Part shown: one piece after another, positions 35,964 through 46,407 of the stretch | How positions within the stretch are numbered: the first letter of the stretch is position 1 | Layout: every line of letters starts with the position of its first letter | Assembly: GCA_004369085.1 (NCBI GenBank) | Contig: ML210174.1 | Span: 124,001 to 188,000 of the forward strand | DNA: 64,000 nt | Origin: Coprinopsis marcescibilis | Taxonomy: Eukaryota > Basidiomycota > Agaricomycetes > Agaricales > Psathyrellaceae | Direction: 5' to 3' | Program-made: the position numbers and the translations under genes | The notes under the pieces: generated by a model | Database searches by the model: none | Told to the model about the DNA's origin: nothing | The model's input: the letters and a program-made list of their open reading frames with translations, nothing else

Positions 35964-36676
35964 GTTCAAAGTTGTTAAAGTCGTTGTTGTTGTCCGAATA
36001 TCCCCCGCGTTGTCAACACCTTGTTGTGACGCGCTGGCGCTGCTAACCTGATCCGCGTGTAGTAAACAAGAAAAGAAGAAAGTTTATCCAGTAGCCCAAT
36101 GCAATAGACTGCAACAAGCTGACAGTAGTCCTAGATTCAAGAAACAGTAAGTAAGTGGTGGGGTGGTGGAGGTGCGCAGGATGAGGAGACGTTCGAACCC
36201 AAATTCGGTGATGGTCTGGCCAATCATATTGAAGTTGGACACTGCCACGTGGATGCCGGCCATCGTCCTCGACGTTTTGGTTAACCACCACCACGCCTGC
36301 ACAGTTCTGTTTATGTTCTCCATCCATTCTTACTGTATCAAGGCTCTGAAACGTGCAAAGGATTCCTGTCAGAAGAGACCTGATTAAGACATGTCTTCTC
36401 AATGTGTTTGCGTGCGATTCGGAGGGGTTTTGAATTGTAATGGCCTGTCATAGTACCTCTTTGGACTTAACCGGGTCTTGAATACTTCGTTGACAATGCC
36501 TTCAGCTGAGGCTTGAGCAGAAAATACAAATCAGAAGATGTACCGTTGTGGTACTCCGGCTCCAAGTAGGCTTGAACCGGATCTTCAGTAGCCCCTGAAC
36601 GAAACTGAGTTCTCTCATCACTTTGACGACCTACGCTGCGCTGAACAAACCGTCCACCGACTCTGACCACAGGAGA
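35964..36676. other. divergent intergenic region (SEY1 / acetoacetyl-CoA synthetase)
   Basis: About 710 bp between divergent starts. Minus-strand ORFs of 119 and 67 codons overlap here but show no domain or codon bias, so they are most likely chance frames in promoter or 5' UTR sequence. Confidence 0.5.
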
Positions 36677-39564
36677 AATGACAGATTCAGGCTACTTTGC
36701 GCAATCTAGAATCCTCTGCCAACCTACTCATCCAAGACTCACCAATGTAGAGGCACTCAGGAGATACGTTAACCGCAAACATGGATTGAATTTGAGTAAG
36801 TATTCTTTATTCTTACTATGCTAAGGTACTATCTGATCACTGACAGACGACTACCACGACCTACACAAATACTCTGTCGAAGACTACGCATTCTGGATGG
36901 ACCTATGGGAGCATCTAGGCATCATATCCTCAACTCCTCCAAATCCAGTATGCATGTTCCGCTGAATCCCATTCCGAACTATTTCGCTCACATTGCCATT
37001 ATAGAAACGCATTACAGAACCTGGCTCCTTTCCCCAAGTTCCGAACTGGTTTCCAGGTGCCAGACTCAACTTTGCAGAGAACCTGCTCCGCAGACGGGAC
37101 GATGGAATTGCTATCACCGAGGCAGGAGATAGCGGTGTGGTCACGAACTACACCTATCGAGAACTCTATGAACGAGTGCGGTTGCTATCGAACGCGTTGC
37201 GAGCTAATGGTTTGGCGGTCGGAGACCGTGTTGCAGGTGCATTTTGCCCCCGCCTTCTCTGAGGGTTTCAATTTCTGACGAAAGCGTAGCAATTGTCACC
37301 AATTCGATCAACGCAATCGTGATTGCGACTGCTGTTGCTAGCCTTGGAGGGATATTCTCCAGTACCGCAACGGATATGGGTGCCCAAGTACGTGTCAGAG
37401 AAGGAACCTTCAACTCATACGTTTATCTAACACGAGTTCTCAGGGCATCTTGGACCGCTATCGCCAAATCCAACCCAAGTTCGTCTTCGCAGAAACCGAA
37501 GCCTTCTACGCCGGAAAACGCGTCGACCTTCTTCCCAAAGCCAAAGAAGTTATCCTCGATCTCAAGGCCCATAACCTCCGACGCGCAATATTACTTCCGA
37601 GTCGAATCTCAGGAAAAGAACTCAGTCTCCCAGATGTTCCTATGAGGTGAGTGTACTCTTACGTTTCTACCCTACCAGTGCTTGACGGAAGAATTTTGGT
37701 TAGCTCCACTTTGGCAGAGTTCGTGACATCGGGAGATTTGAGAGAGCCTTTGGTGTTTGAGCAGCTGCCTTTCAGTACTCCGCTGTTTATATTGTACAGC
37801 TCCGGGACTTCTGGAAAGCCAAAATGCATCGTTCATACTGCTGGGGTGAGTGCCTGCATGTAATGAACGGTCTAGGCCGTCCTCTAACTATCACGGCAAC
37901 TGGACAGGGCGTACTTCTCCAAACGAAGAAGGAGATCTGTCTTGCTTTGGATGTGGGGCGCGATGACACGCTGTTCCAATACACCACAGTACGCATGTCC
38001 CTCGCTTCCATCCCAATCTCCCAGCTCAGCCCTTTTCTCCGTAGACTGGATGGATGATGTGGACTTACATGGTAACTGGTCTATCAGCAGGTTTACGTCT
38101 TGTCCTCTACGACGGGTCCCCATTTTACCCAGATGTCCAAACCTATCTCAAATTCATAAACGATCAAGGGTGAGTTTACTCCAAACAACACTCATAACCG
38201 AGCCTGTTTTCAGGGTCGATTTGTACAGGGTCTCAATCTTCGGAACCAGTCCACGTTTCCTAGCAGAGGTTCAGGGCCGTGGAATCAAACCATGTACGTA
38301 TCTCGTGCTGAGCAATTATCCCTCGCCACAATCCCCAACGGTTATAAATTTGATCTTTATTCTAGTGGCCCTCGGGGCATTTGACTCAATGAGAACTATG
38401 AGTGTGACTGGTGCAGTTTTAACACCGCCGATGTTTGAATGGACGCACCAAGCGTTCGGAGGTAGATTCCACCTCGTTTCGACAAGCGGAGGTACGGACA
38501 TCTGTTCGGCGTGTACGTCATTGGTCCTGTTCTGCAAAGTTGTATTCTCATGTATCCACGGCATTAGTCGTGACGGGAATTCCTTCTCTTCCAGTCCACT
38601 CAGGGGGTAACTTGATTCTTTTGCATCTTGTCCTTGGCCTTCGCTGACTTGGAAATGACTTGGTCTCTTAGAAATTCAGGGTAAATCGCTAGGCATGAAA
38701 GTCGAGGTTTTCGATCCCACAGGTAACAATATGGAACACACGAGCCAAGCAGGAGAACTCGTCTGCACACGTCCTCATCCTTCGATGCCACTCGGCTTCT
38801 GGGGGGATGATTTAGGCCATAAGTTTAGTGATGCCTACTTCAACATGTATCCCAGTTAGTCCTTGCCGTGCTTCCCGCGAACCTTTCTTCCAATGCTAAC
38901 ACTTCCTTCATCAGATATCTGGCGCCAAGGAGATTTTATGGTCGTGAATCCACAAACCAAGGGTATCATGATTCTCGGGAGAAGGTATATCTCGGTCAAC
39001 GTAACTCTCGCTTCTTCAACTTACCTACAGACTTTTCTCAAGCGACGGAGTACTGAACCCAAGCGGCGTCCGATTCGGGTCGGGAGAGATCTACTCCGTT
39101 CTTGAGACATTCTCTGGCCATATCGACGATTCTCTGTGTGTTGGTCAACGGCGTTCGCATGACCAAGACGAACGTGTTATCCTCTTCCTGAAATTACGAC
39201 CAGGAAAGCAGCTCACACCTCACCTGATATCTGAAATCCGTGCCGCGATCCGAACAGGTTTGAGCGCCCGCCATGTACCTGCATATATATTTGAAGTACC
39301 TGAAATCCCCGTAAGTTCTTCTTCCTCCGCCGGCGCATTTCGCCCTTTTGTGGCCTTGCATACGACATTGCTGATGCTCATCATGTGGTACCTTTTATAC
39401 AGTATACAGTGAATGGAAAGAAGATTGAGATCGCAGTCAAGCAGATCATATCTGGGTCAAACCTTCAGCCCAGTGGAACAGTTGCAAACCCGGAGTCTCT
39501 CAAGCTTTACTACAAATATCGTGACATCGAAAAGCTCGTCGGGGTTGAGAAGGCGAAGTTGTAA
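36677..39564 (+). CDS. AACS: acetoacetyl-CoA synthetase (acetoacetate-CoA ligase)
   Basis: An ANL-superfamily ligase that makes acetoacetyl-CoA from acetoacetate, ATP and CoA in the cytosol, feeding sterol or fatty-acid synthesis. The N-terminus (MTDSGYFAQSRILCQP, then HKYSVEDYAFWMDLWEHLG) and PGARLNFAENLLRRRDDG are typical of the acetoacetyl-CoA/acetyl-CoA synthetase branch. The ATP-binding P-loop is LFILYSSGTSGKPKCIVHTA. Across introns come TGWMMWTYMVTGLSAGLRLV, VSIFGTSPRFLAEVQ, STSGGTDICSAF and WRQGDFMVV, with the hinge and C-terminal lysine motif in PYTVNGKKIEIAVKQII. All junctions I checked keep the frame. The stop at 39562-39564 follows EKLVGVEKAKL. It is divergent from SEY1. Confidence 0.95.
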
Positions 39565-41290
39565 AAAAGGACCTGCGCCCATGGGCCCCCGCAGCAAAAG
39601 GGAGCTTAGTAATGCTATAATAAATATTCGTGCCGACTTTTGGTGGTTGCACGTTGCGACCATCAATCGCGACATCCCCAAACGAGCAACATACCTTCCT
39701 GAATCGGAATTTGTGAAATGGTATGCGGAGAAGGGCAACCGAACCCCGGTTCGCTGTTGCCCCGACACGTTGATATTTCGCCGTGAAATCAGATTGCCCA
39801 CACTGTCCCCAGTGGAATGGAGTTCGGATTCTGTCCCAACTCACGAACTCTTTCAACTTCGGGAATGGCTCGCGAGGAAGATTTGTCTCTGCTGCCCGTA
39901 TCGCGATTCGGAGTAAAGAGAACAGCCTTAGTGGCACGCTAGAGGCGATTACCTCAGAAATGTACGTCATAGTTCGAGTAAAGTGCTATGTGAGGATGAG
40001 GATGCAGGAGACGTGCCCGGCGGAAAACTGTATTTCGGTCGAAGGTGAAGATAACATACTGTTGCTATGACTCTCACGAGTGTGAGACCGTATTTTCAAA
40101 TTCTCGGTCGCCAAGGTGCAGATTAGAACTTTCCCCTTCAAACAGAAAGAAAATCGTTCCCGGGGTCAGCGGTGCAATAGAAACAGCAAGCGCGACTACC
40201 TTTTAGCCGCCGAAGATTCGCACAGTGGAAAGCTGAGATAGGCACTAAACCGGAATGTTATCACCAATCACCAAGTCAAGATATAAATCTTCTATAACTT
40301 TCTAGAAAGATGGAAGGGTGGCTCTGATTAAGAGAGGTTAATACCACTACTACGTACTGAAAGTCGCCGTCTGACATACAAGAGTTGCGAGTACATAACG
40401 TACCTACGGAAATCTACTATTGGCAAGGACAGGGCTGATGCTTCTGCGCCCGGGATCGCAGATGAAGCAACGGCTGAGAGATTGAAGAAATGACCCAGAA
40501 TGGAAAGAAAAAATGTTAAATCTTATTGAATTATCGGACTTGCCTTCGCGAAATGGGAAGAAGTGGTTGTCACACCAAAGGCGACATGATGTTTAACACA
40601 GCTGACTGATTAACTGTCCGCTAGTGAGCTTGTGTTATTGGAAATAGAGCTGTGTTTTCTCCAGGGATTCCCCGTCCGTTGGTGACAGAAGAAGCAACGG
40701 AGCTATCGGTGTATCCTCGATGTATTTGAGGGTATTCAGAGCCTGAGCAAAGAGCTTTAAATCGACATCGTCAAGCGTTCTTCAATCCTCGGGGCTCACC
40801 TAAAGTTTCTAAAACCGTCGAAGGGTCTCGGGGGCAATGTGTATCTGCACAACTGATTCCGCAATAACGGTAGCCAAAAGTTCTACGACCGAGACGATTG
40901 CGAATCGCTGTTGATAATTACCAACCGTGTCACCACATATAGTACCGCCAGATTAGAAGCTGATAATCGTTGAAAGTGGAGTTATGAGGGACTGTGTTTA
41001 GATTAGCCATTATTGACGTTCTGATCGATAATATTCGTTCTCCCCATAAAACCCAGGTTGCTGGATGTTTTATCGGCAGCAGATGACTTCTGGTGATTTC
41101 GAAAGATTTCGAGCATGCGAAGGCTTCAGAATCCTTGGAGATAACCATCGTAACCGGAAGAAGATGGATCCAGCGTATTTGAATGCCTTGGGCTGGGAAA
41201 CAAAGGGATTGCGGAGGGCATGAGGCAGAACTGAGTAAAGGCAGCGTGAGGCGTACGAGATGTGTGGATGTGGCGCTGTGTACGTTTTCC

Positions 41291-41337
41291 GACCATACCA
41301 CATTCCTGGCCTGTGTATGGAATGTGGTGCTATGGTC
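41291..41337. repeat. imperfect inverted repeat (hairpin)
   Basis: GACCATA-CCACATTCC (41291-41306) pairs with GGAATGTGG-TGC-TATGGTC (41319-41337). That is 16 paired bases with a 3-nt bulge and a 12-nt loop. It could fold in RNA or cruciform DNA, or be a remnant of a larger inverted-repeat element. Confidence 0.6.
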
Positions 41338-41926
41338 TGAAAACGATGGGCGCTGCGAAAGGTTTGAACCTGAAGGGAACCCGGACCGTAGACCAGTTCC
41401 AGTCCTCGCCGATTACTTTTTCGGTGCCTTGAAACTTCGTCATACAGCATATCTGTCCAGGCCACGCGAGCGAGAGCCACCTAATCGATTCGCGGCGGCA
41501 ATAAAGCCCAAACTTTTCTTCCTTTTCGTTCATCATCTTCGCACAGATTCGAATAAAAATCTTTTGATCTTTCCTGATCTTGGGGAATGGAACCTGTACT
41601 TGGGGGTTGGATTTAGTTTCAGAAAGGGAATTGTCACCGACGATGGAAATAGTCAGCAACCGGGCTGTCGGAGGTACGAACAACGTTCCAACTTCCAGAC
41701 AGGCTGTGTGCATGGAACTAACCACGCGAGTCGCGTGGCGAGAGGCATATGTCACAATCGGAAGATCATTGGGGTGGGGCAGGGTTTAGACGTTGACGTG
41801 GTCTGCCTAGATCAATGGAGCGGTGATCGCATTGGTAGAGTTCTGGTCAATTGGCAGTCACCGGAACTGTATTGAATGAGTAGCACTCGAGGGTAGATGA
41901 ACAATACAGTCTCTGTATTGCAGAGC

Positions 41927-41934
41927 TATAAATA
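41927..41934 (+). promoter_or_regulatory. TATA-like box TATAAATA
   Basis: TATA-like element 253 bp upstream of the ATG at 42187 and just upstream of the CACGTG cluster. A TATA box upstream of the E-boxes is atypical, so the assignment to this gene is tentative. Confidence 0.3.
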
Positions 41935-41974
41935 CTCGGACCGACCAGTTAGCAGAGCCTAGTGATTGCCGTCC

Positions 41975-42077
41975 CACGTGGAATCCGCACGTGGAAAGAG
42001 CGCGTGAGACCGGAATCTCGATCGCACGCACCTTGTTCCTAAACTGGGACGTGTGACAGTCACTTTGCAGCCACGTG
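41975..42077. promoter_or_regulatory. cluster of three CACGTG E-boxes
   Basis: Perfect palindromic CACGTG hexamers at 41975-41980, 41988-41993 and 42072-42077, all within 110-212 bp upstream of the ATG at 42187. CACGTG is bound by bHLH factors (Cbf1, Pho4, SREBP-type). The first two are 13 bp apart, a little over one helical turn. Confidence 0.5.
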
Positions 42078-42186
42078 ATCAGTGACAGGTTGGCTTGGCG
42101 TTATACTCGCAACTGGCCTTGTCTGTCTTTCACTCTCTTCTCAGCGACCGATTATTTTCTGTTCTTTTTCTGTCATTTTTGTCATC

Positions 42187-45100
42187 ATGCACATCTTCTC
42201 TCGACGACATTCTCGAAACCACAATCAGGCGTCGCCTAAGCACGAAAAAAGCCCGCCACCACCGCCTCCGAGCCTTCCATCCTCCTCAGCCAGTGCCAGG
42301 CAGCCCCTGGTGCCCCCAACAAATCTCAACTACAACTCATCACAGTCCTCGTTACTCTCAGATGATTCATTGGGAGGCTCATCAAGTACCGGGAGTCAGA
42401 AATCCCGGTCAGGGAGAAGTAGGGATGAGCAGGAGCGGGTGATCATCTCAAAGGCAGTCCAGTGCGTTTGGATAATCCTTGTGCCTCTTTTATCTTCTAA
42501 CCTGTGTTACCAATAGTCCGAAGGCAACTCGCTCAGAGCGGTCCAATACAATAAACAGCATTCGAGATGGAAATCCTGCTGCGATGCCAACGGCAGTGCT
42601 ATCGTCGCCACAGGGATCACCGTATTCCTCCCATCCTGATCTTTACACCCACAACGCTCTAAATTCTTTCTCGTTTGGTGCTGCCAGCTCAACTACCCCA
42701 GTATCTCGCTCTGTTGATCCTTTGTCTCCCCGTGACGACGGTGACTCGGAAGAATATCGTTTTAAGGCAGATACCACCCCTCGACCATCTCTAGCAGGCC
42801 CTTCAACCCGCCCAGAACCCACGACAATGCCTGAATTACTTCAAACGTCATTACCACCACCTCCTCGGCACAGATACTCACCTCAACGGCGTCGGCGAAA
42901 GTCGAATGCTTCAACCCATACTTTCGGGACGTCATCCGCTTCAGCTTCTGCGACATCACTCTCAAGTAATGCTGTCGATTCATCCACCGAGTCAAGGAGA
43001 GGGGGATCGATGACAACTCCGCATACTTCAGCCAACGAATTCACTTCCGACGATGAGGAAGTGGAGCATCGCCACCCTTTCGCGCCCAGCGGGCCTCTCT
43101 CCCCAAGCGACGGATACCCCTTTACCTCGGACGGGGAAGACGACGAAGAAGATTTCGACGATGATTATCTCGAACGCGACGACTCTGAACCCGAAATCGA
43201 CATCAGCTCTGAGATGCATGAAGACGTTGACGACACCGCCTTTACCGAATTCCACCATCCCAGCCGCGACAGCCTCCATTCAATGTTGCCACGCAGAGGC
43301 AGTATCGCGCTACCGGTTCCGATACCTTCGCCATCTACTTACGAGGGCCGCGATCGTGAAGACAGCATCGCAACGCTTCGCCGACCTAGTAGGAGCATGG
43401 ACGAACTCAAGTCGGACAGTCTAGCACAAGAACAGCGGAATTCCTCCCATTACGGTGATAACCGTGGGCTAACGCATGCTCCAACTTCCGTCCCCGAATC
43501 AGAAGGCGACTGGCGCGATCTGCGGCGTCGCTCAGTCCAGAAAGAGCAGGAAGGGGGAAAAGAAAGTCATCCATCGCACACGAAGTCGTTGCCATCAGTA
43601 TACTTGACTTCCAGCAGCCGTGGATCACTCAACGAGGCGTCCTCCTCATCAGGAGCCATAGCAGCTCAAAATTCCGCATTGGACGGGTTTGATTCTTCTT
43701 GGGTGATAAATCCTGCCTTAGGAATTGTAGACCTCGATTGGGATCAATCAGAGATGGCAGATATCGTTGGAGGTTTCCAAGGACCTCGCAGCTCTGACCG
43801 ATCTTTCAACCGAAGAGGGAGCTCCAGCAGTACAGTTGATTCGGGCCGGCGGCTCAGCACGACTTCCACCAACAGCGATCCCTTTACCCGCGGGCTGAAC
43901 AAATGGGGAGGTCAACAGTATGCCGACGAGCGCATGAAGTGGACATTTATCAGGGAGAAAGCCGACAGACTTGAAGAGAACCGCATTGCAAACGAGCGTG
44001 AACGCAACAGCATCTCCAGCTTGTTCAGTCCTAGATCCAACGGCAGCACGACAAGTATGATCGGCTCTAGCGCTGGTTTCCAAGACCAGATTGCTCCCTT
44101 CAGGGAGAAGGAGAGGAAAGATAAGGAAAAAGGGAAAGAACCAGCTGTTTGGAAAGGAATGGCGATCGACGCGGAAGAATGGTGGTCGTCTTATTCCAAC
44201 GGAAGGTACAGAGTCCTTAGAAAGAGCATGTCTTGTGCGTAGTGTCCTTGCATCTTGGCCGGGACTAGCCACTGACTATTTATAGCTACGGAATCGGGAA
44301 AGCCGCCTCAACAACGCCTCAACGTCGCCCATCATCGTACGCCGTATTCTTGGAAACGAGATCTCAGCGACGGACCCAGTGTCACGATCCACAAGCATTC
44401 CAAGGCAGTCGGCTTCTCTATCAGTCGACATTATAGACCCAAAGTTCCTTCAGCGTCGTCAGGGTCCGGCCGAATGTCCACCTCTTCCAGGTCAACATCT
44501 GCACATCCTCCTCCTGCCGACAAGAAGAAGCCTTCTAGCATGATCCTTCTCGCCGCTCGGAAAGTTCAAGAGGCGTATACCAGTACCACAACAACTCGAA
44601 TGCTGGAACATCACGGCTTGCTGAACGAGAACGGCCGTCAGAGCTCCAGAGATATCGAAAGGCTGGAGCGCGAAAAGCGGGAAAAGAAGAAAAAAGAACT
44701 GGAGATGGAGAAACAAAGGTTGAAAGAGTTGAAGAAGAAGGAGTCTCGACTCAGCAAAATTAAGTCCAAGTCGAAAGCCTCCAATATTCTATCCAACGAA
44801 CCCAACGTGGCTAGCAGTTCTGAGAGCAGCGCTGGTAGCGTCGCCAACGATGTTCCCTCCACTAGCGATTTGTCGACGAAAGTGGCAAGTTCCAGCAAAA
44901 CCCGAGCATCTGTCGATTATTCGATCAAGTCCAACGAAACCGCCTCTTCTGACCGGACGATCGTCTGGAGCCAACGCCGTCCCAGCGAATACGACGACCG
45001 GGAAGTCTTGGAAGATGACGACGACGACGGTTTCCCTAAACCGCCATCCCGCACCCCACACGGCGAAACCTATGCGACACTTCCACCCGAAGCATTCGAA

Positions 45101-46099
45101 ACATTTGCTGCTCAACGAGAAAGCAAGAATCATGGATTTTTCTCTTGGAGTAAAGCTGGGGGCAATTCCCTCCTCCAACGACACATAGACAGGTCCTACA
45201 AGCCACCCTGGGCTGTTGCTCAGGCCCGATTCCATCCCGACCGCAAAGGAATCGTCGAGGATCTCAATACGTCGTTCCAAGACGTCGGCCTCTTACCCGC
45301 AGTCGACGAACTCAAAAATTCCGGCCTCCCACACAAACGAAAGCGACACCCCCACTCTGAAACCAGAGGCTCGAGCAGCAAATCATCCGCTACCGATAGT
45401 CCCAACGTATTCCACAGCTTCTCTGCCGACTACATATATATGCTTCTTCCCCTTTGGCCCGGCGAGACGGACTCGTCGTCGAACCAGAAATACCCTTTCA
45501 AGGTCCCCCACATTCCAGTCGAGTCTCGACAATATCTCCTCATCTACTACAAGCCCGACGACGTCCCACCACCGCCCGAAGCCGAGAAGCTCAAGAACGG
45601 CCGTGACGGCAAGAAGCGCTCACGAACATCGCCGACTTCATCCCGAGATTCGGTTGGAAAGCAGGTGGAGAAGGGTGTTCTTTACGACAAGTTCCACTTT
45701 TGCGCCCGGATCGTGTCTTACAGCGATATTCAAGGCTCTGGTGTGCGGAGTCCTGATGCTGGTCTCTCGGTTCTGGGACCTCTTCAGGAAGCCTATGAGA
45801 CGATGCCAAGACACGCGCTCATTGATACCTTCCAGGTTGTTGGGGTGTGCTCTTCGCGAGAGAAAGGGATCGAATTCGTTCCCGAAGGTCTCGAGAAACT
45901 TGGACTCACTCGCCGGATACCCGACCCTAGTGCGATGAAAGAGGAGGACGAAGAGAGTTCCCGGTTAAGTCTCAATGGTCTTGAAGAACAGGACGAACCA
46001 TCGGATACTACTCTTATTCTTACCCCTATTGGCCGGGCTGTCGCTGAGATGGCTTGGCTCGGCGCGATGGCTCTCACAAGCTTCGGACCTGGCTCGTAG
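42187..46099 (+). CDS. large disordered Ser-rich protein, function unknown
   Basis: Exons 42187-42461, 42517-44234 and 44286-46099 join in frame to 1268 residues. It is mostly low complexity: poly-Pro (SPPPPPPSLP), Ser/Thr-rich and Asp/Glu-rich stretches, and many SRSMDEL- or RRRS-type phosphorylation-like sites. More ordered islands are WVINPALGIVDLDWDQSEMA, KWTFIREKADRLEENR, a Lys/Glu-rich coiled coil (ERLEREKREKKKKELEMEK) and a folded-looking C-terminal part. That part shows FSADYIYMLLPLWPGETD, SRQYLLIYYKPDDV, FHFCARIVSYSDIQGSGV and PRHALIDTFQVVGVC. The C-terminus ends in IGRAVAEMAWLGAMALTSFG. There is no signal or membrane segment. I do not recognise the family; it looks like a basidiomycete-conserved scaffold. 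Confidence 0.8.
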
Positions 46100-46407
46100 C
46101 GACTTTTCGAATTATCTTTTGACGAAGACATGATCTAACGCTGTTGTTTTTCATTTTTCCCTGCTGTCCATCCCATCCCATTTTTGTATCTCAATCATCT
46201 ATTGTCGGATCTACATGCTCCCTTCTGTATACATATTTCTCCCTCTGACTTTCGTTCGCAATTCTCGTCTGTTAGCACCATTCTACCACTGCTGACACCA
46301 CAGCTATGTATTACATCCTTGACCAATCTATCGTATACCACTGCTCCAAGTAAATTAGAAAGCAATAAACATGTTATTATAGGCTTGGAGGGAACGTTCT
46401 TCGTCAA
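46100..46407. other. convergent intergenic region
   Basis: 308 bp between the stop at 46099 (+) and the UVDE stop at 46408 (-). T- and C-rich, with no gene. It should contain both poly(A) regions, probably overlapping. Confidence 0.5.

Larger units (their letters stand above)
39565..42186. other. 2.6-kb gene-poor region
   Basis: No ORF here has recognisable content. The longest is a plus-strand frame of 230 codons (41183-41875), overlapped by minus-strand frames of 120-140 codons. The first part is the 3' flank of the acetoacetyl-CoA synthetase gene, and the last 260 bp look like a promoter (TATA box and CACGTG cluster). The middle may be a decayed mobile or gene remnant; no terminal repeats or reverse-transcriptase motifs were seen. 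Confidence 0.45.

Noticed and set aside
36043..36402. 119-codon minus-strand ORF with hydrophobic end
   Set aside because: Lies in the divergent promoter region of SEY1 and the acetoacetyl-CoA synthetase gene; no domain and no conserved start.
36677..39564. Acetoacetyl-CoA synthetase as part of a biosynthetic cluster
   Set aside because: Neighbours are SEY1 and a gene-poor stretch; no terpene cyclase, PKS, NRPS, P450 or transporter is present in the window.
41183..41875. 230-codon plus-strand ORF
   Set aside because: No domain, no low-complexity or codon pattern typical of the neighbours, and overlapping minus-strand ORFs of similar quality. Treated as a chance frame or remnant.
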